A DNA stretch of 64,000 nucleotides from Aurantiochytrium sp. KH105 (taxonomy: Eukaryota; Sar; Bigyra; Thraustochytrida; Thraustochytriidae), in contig BGKB01000028.1 in assembly GCA_003116975.1 (NCBI GenBank), forward strand, positions 592,171 to 656,170, written 5' to 3'. Shown piece after piece: positions 37,690-48,462 of the stretch. The translations under genes and the position numbers were made by a program. Each line of letters opens with the position of its first letter. Position 1 is the stretch's first letter. Under the pieces are notes generated by a model that saw only the letters and a list, made by a program, of their open reading frames with translations, did no database searches and was not told the origin of the DNA.

Positions 37690-40600
37690 TCAAACTTGCG
37701 GGACGTGCGTCTTGCTACGCTGCTGCTGCTTGACATACTCCCAGAGCAAGATCGATCCACTTGCATGGACGTTGAGCGAGCGCGTGAGACCAAACTGCGG
37801 GATTTCGATGCAGTCGTCCACAAGATTCAACAAGTGCATTGGCACGCCCTCTTTCTCCATTCCGAGCAAAAAGCACACGGGAACGTCCATGGGAAACTTG
37901 TAATCCTCGATTGATACGCTCTCTGCCGCCTGCTCAAGTGCGAGCACGCGGCAGCCTGCAGCTTTGCGTTTGCGAATGTAGTCCCCCAAGTCAGCATAAG
38001 GGACCTCGCTGACCGGGACAAAGTCTTCGGCCGAGCACGCGATCCCAGGAAACCCTGCGTTCTTGAGGAAGCGAAACTGAGAAATCGTAATCTCGGAAAG
38101 GCCAAGTACGTCCGCCGTGCGAATAAGACCCGCAACATTTGGGACCTTGCTGACCAGACTCGCTAGCAGCTCTCCACGACGCAAAAGGGTCCTGTTCGAA
38201 GGAGTGAGGCTGGCGCTCTCCGTCGCCGACTCGGCCAAGATCCCTCCTGGAAAACCAGCAGCGCTTTTTGACGCTTGCAGAGGCTCGTGCAAAGTGCCAG
38301 GCGCGTCACCCCTTTTCCATGCCTCCGACCATGCCTGTCGTCCGTGCTCAGTTTCACTGCAAAAGTGGTGCCACGGCCGAGCCATCGTGTCCATGCCGTG
38401 ACGTCTTACCTTGGCCAGCGCTTTGTCAGCCGTTTTTTGCGCGTGGAGATTACCACGAACAAATCCGTACAGTGATGCGCAAAGTGGATTCTCTGCATCG
38501 ACGCCCCATGCTTTGCGCTCGACAAGCATGCTGAGAAGAGCGGGGCCTAATGTGCGCACACTCAGATTCTCTGATGCAGCCCAAGACACTGCTTCGCGAA
38601 CAATCGTTGAAACCAGTCCAGACTCCGCGCCGCCCTCTGTATCTGTGCTTGCATCAGCTTTGCGAAGCGCGTCAATGTCTTGGTCGCTGACATAATAGAC
38701 GCCGCTCGTGAGCACGTAGACATAAGAGAGAAGCTGTTCAAGGTCATCGCAGCGCTCCACACGAGCGACCAGACGGCGCATCAGGGATTCTGGACGCTGC
38801 AGTAGCAATGCCAACATGGCCGTCTCTAAAATCCAGCGTAGTTCCACTTCCTCGCGAAGACCGTCAAAGTCAGCGTTCATGATCCCCTCGAAAAGTTCTA
38901 CTACAGCTTCGTCGGAAATGCCGCGCAGGTTTGAGCCCAAGACACAAAAAGCACGCGCTGCCCATCGCCTCTCGGCACTCGAGGCCGAGGCATTCGTGTA
39001 GGCCATGTCTTTCAGGCGCTTGGCGAACGAAAGGGCCCAAGATGGATTCCGGTCAACTATCTTGGTGAGAAATTCGAGACACATCAAACGGAGAAAAGGT
39101 GTCGTGTCCAGATCCACCCAAGGCCCCTCCTTATTATTGTTTGAGCTCTGGATGCTCTCCTCATCGCTGGAACGCGTTACCAATGCAAAGATCTCCTCTG
39201 CCCATGCGTTTTCCTCTTGAGCGTCGAGTACGGCCTCAAGCATCTTGAAACTTCCCTGCTGCATACTTGTTGCAGCTTGGTCCCACAGAGGACGAAGCAC
39301 GGCCTCGCGGGTGTCTGCATGCTTTATGACTTGTGCGTTGCTAAATAGGGTATCCACCTTTTGCTCGGCCGTGAGCCTAGGACTCGTGAACACAAGCCGC
39401 GCGACATCATGCTTTGCGGCGCTGACAAACACGTATTCGGCGTGTTGCTGCAAGATGTTGACAAGACTTGAGGTCTCTTCTGAAGACATTACGGCCTCAC
39501 CTGCGAGGGCACGCATCAACGCTTGCAAGGCCTCCCCGGCATATTCTGGATCCTGTAACAGCACGTGCATTGCATTCCATCGCTCCGGGGCATCACTTGC
39601 ATCAAAGTCGGTAAGCAAATTGGCCTTGCAAGCGCTCCATCGCGACTGTGGAAGGATATGTGCACCGGTCTTAACAAGCGCCCAGTAGGCACTCGACTTC
39701 GGCGCTGTGAGCTGCGTACTTTCTAGTGTGCGAGCAATCGATTCCGCGAGACGAGGACCAAAGTCCGGAAAAGTGGCCCCAGCGGAAAAGGCATCGTATA
39801 CCTTGGCCTCTGAATGAGCTTGTGCCCAGTCCAGCAGAAGCAAAGACTCTGAACGTGCGCAGAGTCCGTGCTCAAAGCGCTGACAAATGCTGTCGTTCTT
39901 CATTCCGTGCGCAATGACAGGACAGAGAGTCTGAAGCACGAGCGTAAGCTTGTCTGCGTCTGAAAGCCGCGCCCAAGCTGCGACGGTCTGCACCAAAACT
40001 TCCTGGCCAGACTCCTCGACCAATAGAGCGATAAGAAGCCCTGCACGGGCGCGCGGCGTGAGAGTTGATGATGCGGGAGCCTCGAACAAAGCCTGTGGCA
40101 CTGAGCCCTGCACAGTCCGCCACGACGATGACAATGCCTTCCACTGCGTACGGTTGAGATAGAGAGCGTACGCCAGACGCCCGATGTGTTCAAGGTTGCC
40201 ATCTGCGATTGCGAAAGTGTCGAGAGCAGCCCGAAGAGCTTCTAGCTGCTCAGAAACGGCTGCCGCGAACACAGGGTGCTGGCGTGCCTCTGCAAGGTTT
40301 TCTACTGCCGCAATGAGCGCTTCGAACTTGTTAAAGGAATGATCTGTGCCATCTCCAAGCAATGCGTTGTCAGAAGACCGCTGCGCAAGCGCGATACAAA
40401 GCGGACGCGCAGCCATGAAGGTCTCGTGGGATGCGAGTGCAACACCGGCAGCTCGCAGCATGAGAGGGGCGGAGTCCTTTGCAGCGACGCGGCTGGCGAA
40501 CTTTTCCAATCGGCCAAGTACTTGATCGCGTACATAGAGAGCGAGATTTGACGAGGCGAAGACGTAACGTGCTAAAAAGTCTGCATCCGGAGAAAAAATG

Positions 40601-41835
40601 CCTTGGCCCGACTCAAGGTCGAGAAGTCGCACGGAACATTGTGCAGCAAAGGCAGTATTTCTGTGGGTGAGGGCGCGGCAAAGAGCAATACGAGCCCAGG
40701 ACCAAGCAAAGGCAGGGCCTTCCCAATCGCGCGACCCCGATGTCTTGGTGACAAGTAGCGTCGCAAGCTGTGTCCATGTACGTTTGAGCGCCTGACGCTC
40801 CATCTGAGCTAACCCCTTCAGGACATCGACGAGCTTGCGCCATCGCGGGTCCGGGCAAGCTGCAACACACATGTCGAGCAGAAAGAGCGCTTGACGGCCA
40901 GGCATGTCTGCTCCTTGCTCCAATCCCGCGCGAATGGCCTGCCAAACCGCGGCATCGGTTCGCAAGCGGCCCAACAAACGTGTTTCCACGGCACGCTGTT
41001 TCTCGCAGGCGGCAAAGACAAGCGTTAGACGTCGCAGCGATTCAAGAAGTTGATCTTTATCCCACAGCGCTCGCGCCACCTTGTCGAGCAATTCAGTGTC
41101 CGCGATAGCAAGTCCAAAGGTGCCACAGAGCCGTGGCAAGAGCGTCCCAACACAGCCTTGAATATGCACGTTATCCATGCAAAGCTTCTCAAGACGCTCA
41201 AGGTGGGAAGTGTTCATAAGAGAGGGATCGACTTGGCCCAACAGCGAAGCGATGAAGCGGAGAGATGCCGTAAGCTGCTCCTCGCTTGCTGCACTGGAGG
41301 CGCGGCGCACGACATGGTCGATGGCGTGTGGACGTGACGTTGGGCTCGCCATGGCAAACCGTTCGACGAGCCAATTCTCAAGTGCAGCGCTTCCCCAGCT
41401 TGACATCTCTGCGTTCCCCGCTGCACGCGTCGCGGCCTCGACCGCATTTCCTGTGAAAAGTAGTTCGTTCACCACAACGAGCTCGAGGAGGAGGACTTTC
41501 TCGCCGTCTTCAACAACAACAACATGTGAGCCTTCTCGATCCTGCGAGGAAGAGGTCTCAACGATGGCCTTGGCCACGGCCTCGAGGACCTCACGAGCAT
41601 CACTTGCGTCCTCTTTGCGCTCCCTCCGCACTGCTGCGCGCAAGCACTCCTGGAGCGTGTCAGGGTCCATACACTGCATGGCGGCTTCTCGTCCCAGTGT
41701 CGCCTGACGCCACGCGAGTCTCGCGAGGGCGTTTACATCCGGGGTGGCCTGTGCTTCGCGTGCTCTGCGCAGGGCCCGGTGCACGGCCTCGACGGCCTGC
41801 TCAAGCGCCTCCATGGCGTCCATGGCGCCCGCCAT
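37690..41835 (-). CDS. TARBP1: TARBP1/Trm3-type tRNA (guanosine-2'-O)-methyltransferase, SpoU family
   Basis: A 1381-residue protein: a long alpha-helical (ARM/HEAT-like) N-terminal region and a C-terminal SPOUT domain (about 1215-1375). SPOUT signatures are KVPNVAGLIRTADVLGL (motif 1 with the conserved N and R), VCFLLGMEKEGVPMHLL (motif 2) and CIEIPQFGLTRSLNVHASG (motif 3, the knot with SLNV). In yeast Trm3 and human TARBP1 the enzyme methylates the 2'-OH of G18 in the tRNA D-loop. The family's typical length is 1400-1600 residues, so this copy is complete. The frame is open to 41943 (36 extra residues, leader-like); the internal Met begins MAGAMDAMEALEQAVEAV. It is transcribed in the same direction as the PH-protein gene upstream. 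The call rests on the SPOUT domain; the N-terminal region is only fold-consistent. Confidence 0.9.
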   Translation of the reverse strand: MAGAMDAMEALEQAVEAVHRALRRAREAQATPDVNALARLAWRQATLGREAAMQCMDPDTLQECLRAAVRRERKEDASDAREVLEAVAKAIVETSSSQDREGSHVVVVEDGEKVLLLELVVVNELLFTGNAVEAATRAAGNAEMSSWGSAALENWLVERFAMASPTSRPHAIDHVVRRASSAASEEQLTASLRFIASLLGQVDPSLMNTSHLERLEKLCMDNVHIQGCVGTLLPRLCGTFGLAIADTELLDKVARALWDKDQLLESLRRLTLVFAACEKQRAVETRLLGRLRTDAAVWQAIRAGLEQGADMPGRQALFLLDMCVAACPDPRWRKLVDVLKGLAQMERQALKRTWTQLATLLVTKTSGSRDWEGPAFAWSWARIALCRALTHRNTAFAAQCSVRLLDLESGQGIFSPDADFLARYVFASSNLALYVRDQVLGRLEKFASRVAAKDSAPLMLRAAGVALASHETFMAARPLCIALAQRSSDNALLGDGTDHSFNKFEALIAAVENLAEARQHPVFAAAVSEQLEALRAALDTFAIADGNLEHIGRLAYALYLNRTQWKALSSSWRTVQGSVPQALFEAPASSTLTPRARAGLLIALLVEESGQEVLVQTVAAWARLSDADKLTLVLQTLCPVIAHGMKNDSICQRFEHGLCARSESLLLLDWAQAHSEAKVYDAFSAGATFPDFGPRLAESIARTLESTQLTAPKSSAYWALVKTGAHILPQSRWSACKANLLTDFDASDAPERWNAMHVLLQDPEYAGEALQALMRALAGEAVMSSEETSSLVNILQQHAEYVFVSAAKHDVARLVFTSPRLTAEQKVDTLFSNAQVIKHADTREAVLRPLWDQAATSMQQGSFKMLEAVLDAQEENAWAEEIFALVTRSSDEESIQSSNNNKEGPWVDLDTTPFLRLMCLEFLTKIVDRNPSWALSFAKRLKDMAYTNASASSAERRWAARAFCVLGSNLRGISDEAVVELFEGIMNADFDGLREEVELRWILETAMLALLLQRPESLMRRLVARVERCDDLEQLLSYVYVLTSGVYYVSDQDIDALRKADASTDTEGGAESGLVSTIVREAVSWAASENLSVRTLGPALLSMLVERKAWGVDAENPLCASLYGFVRGNLHAQKTADKALAKVRRHGMDTMARPWHHFCSETEHGRQAWSEAWKRGDAPGTLHEPLQASKSAAGFPGGILAESATESASLTPSNRTLLRRGELLASLVSKVPNVAGLIRTADVLGLSEITISQFRFLKNAGFPGIACSAEDFVPVSEVPYADLGDYIRKRKAAGCRVLALEQAAESVSIEDYKFPMDVPVCFLLGMEKEGVPMHLLNLVDDCIEIPQFGLTRSLNVHASGSILLWEYVKQQQRSKTHVPQV

Positions 41836-42024
41836 CCAAAAGAGCTTTTGCTCCTTTCTGTCAATGCTGCCTGCTTCTGGCCACTGGTGAGCAGAAGTTG
41901 GCCCAACCAGAAGAGAGAACAAGTCACGAGAGGATGGAGGCAACGGCCCAAGGGAACCTCGAGCTGCTGAAAGAAGACAAAGACTGAAGAACGGTGGTGA
42001 ACAACTATGGTTTAGACTAGCAGG

Positions 42025-44409
42025 CTAATGGCCCCATTGCGGCTCGTTGCGCCGGCGAAGGCCTCGAGATGTCATGGTGGTTTTCTTTGCCTTTGACGCA
42101 AGAGTCTTTTTGGAGCCGAGCTTGGAAGAGGCCGAGATCTTGCTGCGTTTTGTTGTAGTCGGGCCTTTATTGCTACTGCCGCCGCCACTGCCAACACCCG
42201 TATTGGCCGCAGCGGCTTCAGACGTCATGGCACCACGCTGGTATTGTTCGAGCTTGGACATGAGAAGCTCGGACTGCACTTGTAGTTCCTCCAATTTAGC
42301 ACCGCGTTGCAAGTACAGACGCTCGAAAGCGTCTCGCTCCGCCCGGAGGGATTCCACCTGAGCCTGGAGATCCTGCAGCTGCCGTGTTGGCTCTGGAGGT
42401 GCGGCACCGTCCACCAAAGTCTGCAATTGGTACCGCAAGCGCGCGAGCTCCAGTTCCTGTGCCTTGCAGCGTTCCCGCAGTGCATGCTCGCGCTTGGTGA
42501 CCTTGTGCTTTTTCGGAGATTTGGCAGTGCCTGCAGGGGCTGCACTCGCCCCAGATGCGGTAGCAGCGGCGCGATGGCGCGATGGCGCGTGTCCCAATGG
42601 CGCTGTTGGAATAACTGTGGTCGATGCAGAGACATCTTTGGTAATTGATGGCTTCACAGCAGCAGTTGTCTTTGGGGATTTACGCGTTGCGCTGGGCCGG
42701 GCGCTCTTGGACCTTGTCTTGAGTTTTGAAGCGTTTCGGGGTACAGAGCGAGACCTCGAGGTGCGCATCGTATCCGTTGTGGTATTGAGTCGCTTCCGGA
42801 GCGAGCGCTTAGGGCTTGCTACGTCTTGACGACGACGACGATGCAACGGGGAGGCTTGGGATACGGTCCCTGAATGCCGCTGGCCAATGCTCGCGCGAGT
42901 AGGACGGTGCAGGGATGAGTTAAGATCGACTGCGACGTGTCGCGGCTTGCGCGAAGTGGCCGACTTGGCGCGCCGACGCGTTGCGAGACTTGGTGCGCTC
43001 GCGTTCAGTCCCGTTGAGACTTTCGTCCGTCCAGTACGGCTTGTGGATCGTTTTTTGCGCCGCGGGGGCTCATTGATCTTTTGAGCTGGGTCCCGATATT
43101 CTTGATCCAAGAAGGTCACATCGGTAAGTGTCCTGTCTTGATCCTGATCTGCTACAAAGGCGCTCGTTTCATGCTGACGAGGCGAAAAGTCATTGGCGCG
43201 ATCATTGACAGAGCCGGGGCTGTTTGGCGATTGTCTCGGCGAAGATTCACGAGCCTCGCGTTCCAGCGCATGAGCGGTGGTTGTCTCAATCTCGGCATGT
43301 AGAATCGAGCCATCAATGGTGCTCTCGTCGGCCCACGTGTTGTCGAGTCCGATGACGGAAGCGCTCGCGCCCATGGGGTGACGGGGCGGGCGCGCCGTGT
43401 CGTATGTTTCGTCGGGAGCACTAGCAGGGAAAGTGTCCGTGTGGGCATTGGACTTTTCTTCGAAAGCATCGACCTCCCCTTGCGGGCCTACGAGTTGCTG
43501 ACCAATTGGACTTTGAGAGGACGTTGGTTGTACCCTATCATCTCTATTTTGAAAATCGCTCTCTGCCTGGTGAGACTGAGCCTCGTGCTCTCTCTGCTGC
43601 TTTTCGTATTGATGTTGGTGGATGAGGGCGCGGAGCTGTGTAACCCAGCGCTGACAGGTATCCGGCGTTGCAGCAAGGAAGGCGGCTGTGCGGCCATCAA
43701 CGGCGTGAAAGACGAGGTCGAATCTGCACGCGGAGCCGCCAAAAGATTGAACATCCTTGATCTCGTCGATGCGCAAGGACCATTTCCCCTCTGGGTCGTC
43801 AAGCAGCGTTTCCGGCTGTGCGTCAGGATCCAAGGTCTTTGCGCTCGATGGACGAGGCAGCACGAGGCCTTTGCTAACAAGAATGGTGTTGTGAAATCGG
43901 TCTCGCCAGAGCTCGACAGTGATGGCGGCCCAGCCAAAGAGGCCGTCCTTGCTGACGGTCTTGATCTTTAGCATATCAGACATGACGAGACCCTCTGAAA
44001 CTTCTGTTGCTGCGGCTGCAGGAGCCCGCGGACCTGCGCTTGCGGCGGCAGCGAGCACGAGGACGTCATCATCGTCCTCGTCCGCCATCTCGTCCTCGAT
44101 TCCATCCTCTTCCTTGCTTTTTCTGACCCCGCCACGGCCAGCCATTGTCCACTTGCGTGTGGCGTGGTTCAAGTTGCCGCGGCCCTCGTCGTTGGGGACG
44201 TCGTCGTCCCAGTCCCGCACGCTGGGGTCTCTTTGCTGGCCTTCGCCGCCGCCGACATCACCGTCGTCGTCGTCGTCGCGAGCCTGACCGCGGCCGTTGC
44301 CGCCGCCATTGCGCGAGGGCCTGGCCCGCGGCGCCGACCGCGCGGGGCTGCTCCAGAGCTCGCTTGGGGCGCCTCCGTGGAGCACAGACATGATTCCAGT
44401 CTGCGGCAA
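42025..44409 (-). CDS. PH-domain protein with basic disordered middle and C-terminal coiled coil
   Basis: A 794-residue protein. The N-terminal 135 residues are Asp/Gly-rich disorder. A PH domain follows at about 145-275: EGLVMSDMLKIKTVSKDGLFGW, WRDRFHNTILVSKGLVLPRP, and the closing helix CQRWVTQLRALIHQHQ. The middle (about 290-650) is Ser/Thr/Arg/Lys-rich disorder (KRRSTSRTGRT-like). A coiled coil spans about 655-735 (REHALRERCKAQELELARLR; QLQDLQAQVESLRAERDAFE). A basic tail ends the protein. PH domains bind phosphoinositides or proteins; the coiled coil suggests dimerisation. A second Met six codons in is an alternative start. No enzymatic domain is seen. Confidence 0.82.
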   Translation of the reverse strand: MPQTGIMSVLHGGAPSELWSSPARSAPRARPSRNGGGNGRGQARDDDDDGDVGGGEGQQRDPSVRDWDDDVPNDEGRGNLNHATRKWTMAGRGGVRKSKEEDGIEDEMADEDDDDVLVLAAAASAGPRAPAAAATEVSEGLVMSDMLKIKTVSKDGLFGWAAITVELWRDRFHNTILVSKGLVLPRPSSAKTLDPDAQPETLLDDPEGKWSLRIDEIKDVQSFGGSACRFDLVFHAVDGRTAAFLAATPDTCQRWVTQLRALIHQHQYEKQQREHEAQSHQAESDFQNRDDRVQPTSSQSPIGQQLVGPQGEVDAFEEKSNAHTDTFPASAPDETYDTARPPRHPMGASASVIGLDNTWADESTIDGSILHAEIETTTAHALEREARESSPRQSPNSPGSVNDRANDFSPRQHETSAFVADQDQDRTLTDVTFLDQEYRDPAQKINEPPRRKKRSTSRTGRTKVSTGLNASAPSLATRRRAKSATSRKPRHVAVDLNSSLHRPTRASIGQRHSGTVSQASPLHRRRRQDVASPKRSLRKRLNTTTDTMRTSRSRSVPRNASKLKTRSKSARPSATRKSPKTTAAVKPSITKDVSASTTVIPTAPLGHAPSRHRAAATASGASAAPAGTAKSPKKHKVTKREHALRERCKAQELELARLRYQLQTLVDGAAPPEPTRQLQDLQAQVESLRAERDAFERLYLQRGAKLEELQVQSELLMSKLEQYQRGAMTSEAAAANTGVGSGGGSSNKGPTTTKRSKISASSKLGSKKTLASKAKKTTMTSRGLRRRNEPQWGH

Positions 44410-45407
44410 GGGCTGGCCGTTGCAGTTCTGCGCTGCCTGGCTGTCGCTATAAATACAAAGAGAAACAATTGACTCTGGCAGTCCCGAAGAAGAAAGAAGG
44501 CTGGAAAAGAATTACCAGCCCGACCTGGGCAAGGAAAGCAGAAGCAACACATTGCCAACTCGTTGTGCGCTTGTGAGTTCAGATTAGGCCAGGCCAGGCC
44601 AGGCCAGGCCAGGCCAGGCTAGACAAGGCCAAGGCCAAGGCAAGCTGCCATTCTGATGAAGAGACCATTGGCAGCTCCGAAGAAGATTGGAATTTCACAC
44701 CCGCAAGCTGCAGCTGCTCTCCGAGTCAGCTTGGTGGCGACCGATCTTGACGTCGAGTTTTCTTTCCAATTTTTGCCCCCGAATGTGATCGACGAGGGAG
44801 GATGACCTGGGAAGACAGACAAAAGAGCGATTGCATTTTGAACAAGGCACTGGAGAATGGCATTCCGCTCCGTTTCGGGACACATCAAATCAAACATACC
44901 AGTATAGGCATCGAATAGACCGCGTTACGGATTGAAGAGGCAAGGATCATCAATTATTGAGGTAAGTAAAAGACGAAAGCGCAATTGATCAATTCAATGT
45001 TCGACAACAACCACGCTGACGGACAGGACTACTTGAGAAGCTAGGCCAGAGCCGCGATCGATTGCTGGGACCGCTGCGAGTAAAGAGGTACGCACGCAAG
45101 CAGGCGAGCAACCGAGGAGGTATGTCGCGCGCTTGCGGCTCGACTTTGACTAACAGATAGGCAGACAGCGAAACAGCCAGACAGGTCGATTTTGATGGAC
45201 TGACTGACTACCTGATTGCCTGACTAACGGAGTTCTCGAGAGAGAGCAAGCGATGAAAAGGGAGACCAGGCACTCAAATGGGCCGAAGTGTATGGTATGA
45301 AAAAGGCGCGACGGCCCCGGTTCACGCCACGACAGGGAAGAAGAAGGGGGAGAGGAAAGGAGAGGAGGGGCACGTCATTCATGCATGAGCTAGTTGTCGG
45401 AGAGCTC
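44410..45407. other. Intergenic region with (AGGCC)n pentanucleotide array
   Basis: An AGGCC/GGCCA array of about seven units lies at about 44586-44622. The remainder, up to the NDUFA5 stop, shows no coding evidence; its open frames are short. It includes the upstream region of the PH-domain gene. Confidence 0.55.
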
Positions 45408-45740
45408 CTACTTTTCGGTCGGCTGGAGAATGGAGGAGCTCTTGAGCATCTCCATGAGCGCGAGCTCGTCCTTGGCCTGGGCCAGGAGCTCCTCGAGCTG
45501 GCCGCAGTCAATCTCCTTTTCGATCTGCTCGCTGTCCTCAAACTTCTGCACGACGCTGAGGCGGTAGTTGGTGATCTGCTCGACGGACTCGCGGTATGGC
45601 ACGCCGCTCGGGACCTCCTTGAGCTTCTCCAGGGTCTCGGTATACTTTTCAATCAGCACCTCCCTCGCGTTCTCTACCACGGGCAGGCCCACGATGCCGG
45701 TCGACCGCTTCGCGGCCATGAGCACGCGCGTCGCGAGCAT
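45408..45740 (-). CDS. NDUFA5: NADH:ubiquinone oxidoreductase subunit NDUFA5 (B13)
   Basis: A 110-residue accessory subunit of mitochondrial complex I, on the matrix arm. Family signatures are AAKRSTGIVGLPVVENAREVLI (9-30, as in KKTTGLVGL...), YTETLEKLKEVPSGVPYRESVEQITNYRLSVV (helical hairpin with the conserved PxxxxYR-x3-E-x-IT) and GQLEELLAQAKDELALMEML. Length matches the family (about 115 residues). The first residues are short and basic, which is normal for this subunit, with no separate presequence. Initiation is at the only upstream Met, 45740. Confidence 0.95.
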   Translation of the reverse strand: MLATRVLMAAKRSTGIVGLPVVENAREVLIEKYTETLEKLKEVPSGVPYRESVEQITNYRLSVVQKFEDSEQIEKEIDCGQLEELLAQAKDELALMEMLKSSSILQPTEK

Positions 45741-46728
45741 CTTGCCTCGGCTTTGTTTGCTTCTTTCCGCGCGCGCCTCCGCTCTTCCGCCTCCGCGCTC
45801 TCCGCTCCCGCGCTCTGCTCCGCGCCGCTCCTGCTCCGCGCTCTCTGCCAGCGAGCTCTGCTCTGCCGCGCCGCGCCTCCTCCTTTCTCTCTCTCGCGCG
45901 CTGCCTCCCGCCAGCGAGCCGCCTCTGCAGGCTGCAGGCGCGCAAACCTGACCGCGCCCTAGGGGCCCCGGTCAGCTGCGCAACGCTTTTGATTGGGCGG
46001 GCAGGCCGGGGGGAAGCGCGCGTCCCGTCCCGACTAGGACGATGGCTTGGGCGACAGCGGCGACAGCGGAGCAGCGGAAGCGGAAGCGAACGCGAGGGAG
46101 GAGGTCGGCGGGCAGAGCGAGGATGGGGGCTGCGGAGGAGCAGCACGATTGAGGATGTCTGGGTGTGGCGAGGAGGACAAAAGGGGGGAATCGGGGGTTT
46201 TCTCCTTCTTGTGAGGTCACCCACATCCTCCTACACGCTGCTGTGCGTGTCTACTACAGTTTCCGAGGCTGTCCGGGCGTGAACCTGATTGAGATTATCG
46301 TTCGTGCCATCCATCAGTGAGCGAGCATGATAGTAGGTAGCTACGATGGAAAGGCAGGCGAATGGGCGATGAAGCGTGTGCAAGAGAGAGAGTATACTAC
46401 GTACAAGAGCTGCAGAATCTTTTCGGCCTTGGACTCGGCCTCCGCCTGCGCATTTCTTATCAATCATGATGAGATCTCCGAGCTCGTCAGAGCGCGGACC
46501 GAGCAAACAAGCAAGCAAATAAGCAAGCCAGTCAGCCGAAGCCGCCACGCGCAGGCCATGATGACTTCGTCATTCCACATAAATAACCTGCGACGGAGAA
46601 AGGCCTAGGCTAGCAGTAGTAGAACCTAGAGGAACCGGCATTCCCAAATTGTTTGGCCGCTGGACTTGCTAGCTCGGCGCTCAGGCCGGACCCGGTCTGT
46701 GCGTGCGTCCAGACGCGTGTGCTGCACG
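45741..46728. other. Intergenic region between NDUFA5 and the MATE gene
   Basis: The first 220 bp are a GC-rich leader with CGCTCT-type repeats. The rest has no supported gene. An AAGGCCTAGG variant of the recurring palindrome lies at about 46600. The MATE frame is open back to 46666. Confidence 0.5.
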
Positions 46729-48462
46729 ATGACGCCGCCACGCGGGCAGATGGAGCAAACGGAGCAGCGGGACGCGCCGCATGACCTGCCTCTTGGACGG
46801 GAAGGCAACCTGCGCGCCCCGCTTCTGGACGACCGGGAACGGCAGGGCGTCGACGAGGACCTGGAGCATGGCGGAGAGCTTGCCCAAGTCGCAGGCGAGG
46901 TGACGGGCGCAGAAGAGCATGCGCGGTGCAGCGACGACGAAGCGGACGGGCCGCGCGAAGATGTAGCCATGTCAATCCGTGAAGCTGTCGATGATATCGT
47001 GCAGGCAGTGTGGCCGCAGGTTATGGTCATTTTCTGTAGGCTGCTCATCACCGTGACGGACACGGCCATTGTGGGTCGTCTTGGCACGGACGAACTGGCC
47101 GCCGCAGGTTTCGCCAACATGGTTATCCAGCTGTCTATTCAGGTGATTTGGTCCGGCTGTGGAGAGGGCCTCATCTCGCTGACGAGCCAGGCGATGGGTG
47201 CAGAAAATCGTTTCCTGGCAGGAGTATGGCTCGAGATTGCCTGCGCGGTCTCGCTCGCGTTTGCAGTCCCCATAGCATTTTGCTGGTGGAACACGGGCGA
47301 GATATTGCGATTGGTCAAGTTGCCCGGTAGCGAGCACGATAATGAACATGTCATGGCGCTTGCAACACGTTTTGGACGGCTTTCGCTCTTGTGGCTATTG
47401 CCCGACGTGTTGTCGGACTGTTTCGCGCAATGGATCAATGGACTTGACCGCGTCGCACGAACCGTGCCGATTCATATTTTTGCGGTGATCTTCAATATCG
47501 GTGCGAACCTCATTCTCGTGCACGGCGTGGGAAGCTGGCATGGTCTTGGCTTTGACGGGTCCCCGCTGGCCACAACGTCGACGACAGTTTTGCGCTTTAT
47601 CATGCTCGTGCTGTACATGCCAAGACATCTTCCCAAGGGCGTCTTTGCCGGCGTGAGCTTTGAACACTTTACAAAGGATCGCATATTGTCATTCATGGGT
47701 CAATTCGTTCCGAATGCAAGCACAGCTGTGCTTGAGCAGGCGCAGTTTGTGGTGTTGACCGTCTTTATCGCCAGTTTTGGCGAAAAACAGCTCGCGGCAC
47801 ACACAATCATGATGAATACCTTTGATTTGTGCTCCGCAGCGCTGTATGGGATGACGGAAGGCGGATCGATGAGCGTTGGTCGAGAGCTGGGCAGAGGTTT
47901 CCCCGTTCGGGCCAAGGCTCTTTCTTGGTATTTGGTTGCGGCCATGACCGTGGTGGCCCTAATCGTGACGACGCTCTTTCTCGTGTTTCCACATCAAATT
48001 GGTGCCGTATTTAGCTCGGATTCCGAGGTCATCGAATACACCGCGGAGCTCTCAATCGTTTCCGGCGCGAGCTACTTTCTTATTGCGCTGACTTTCGCGT
48101 CGTATGCAGTATTGCAGGGCCAGGGTCGGCCTGCACCTGCTGTGGCCGCGATGTTTGGCGGTGTTTGGGTCGTGGGCATTCCTGCCTCGTACCTGCTCTG
48201 CTTCCACCTTCCATGGCTGCACGCGGGTTTCCTCGGTGCGTGGTTGGGCAGCAATATTGGCTACGTCGTCATGACCATCATTATGAGCGCCGCTGTGTAC
48301 TATTCCGACTGGGACCAAATTGCGCGTGATGCGCGTGAGCGTGCCGAAGTCGAGGCCTCTGAAAACGCCGCTCCCGCGGCCTCCCCTCTGCTCGCGCGGG
48401 CCTCCTCCGCCTCGCCTTCCCCGTCTCTTTCCCCCACCTCGCGCCCCTTCATCCGCGCCTAA
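46729..48462 (+). CDS. MATE-family multidrug/organic-cation exporter
   Basis: A 577-residue polytopic transporter of the MATE family, using H+ or Na+ to export organic cations. An acidic cytosolic N-terminus (about 1-80) leads into the first half at about 85 (AVWPQVMVIFCRLLITVTDTAIVGRLGTDELAAAGFANMV, the conserved MATE start). About 12 hydrophobic segments follow to residue 535. The second half starts near FMGQFVPNASTAVLEQAQF, with the repeat signature FGEKQLAAHTIMMNTFDLCSA. The C-terminus is Ala/Ser-rich. I chose Met 46729; Met 46666 adds 21 Arg-rich residues, and Met 46744 is also possible. The family is clear; substrate and coupling ion are not. Confidence 0.93.
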   Translation: MTPPRGQMEQTEQRDAPHDLPLGREGNLRAPLLDDRERQGVDEDLEHGGELAQVAGEVTGAEEHARCSDDEADGPREDVAMSIREAVDDIVQAVWPQVMVIFCRLLITVTDTAIVGRLGTDELAAAGFANMVIQLSIQVIWSGCGEGLISLTSQAMGAENRFLAGVWLEIACAVSLAFAVPIAFCWWNTGEILRLVKLPGSEHDNEHVMALATRFGRLSLLWLLPDVLSDCFAQWINGLDRVARTVPIHIFAVIFNIGANLILVHGVGSWHGLGFDGSPLATTSTTVLRFIMLVLYMPRHLPKGVFAGVSFEHFTKDRILSFMGQFVPNASTAVLEQAQFVVLTVFIASFGEKQLAAHTIMMNTFDLCSAALYGMTEGGSMSVGRELGRGFPVRAKALSWYLVAAMTVVALIVTTLFLVFPHQIGAVFSSDSEVIEYTAELSIVSGASYFLIALTFASYAVLQGQGRPAPAVAAMFGGVWVVGIPASYLLCFHLPWLHAGFLGAWLGSNIGYVVMTIIMSAAVYYSDWDQIARDARERAEVEASENAAPAASPLLARASSASPSPSLSPTSRPFIRA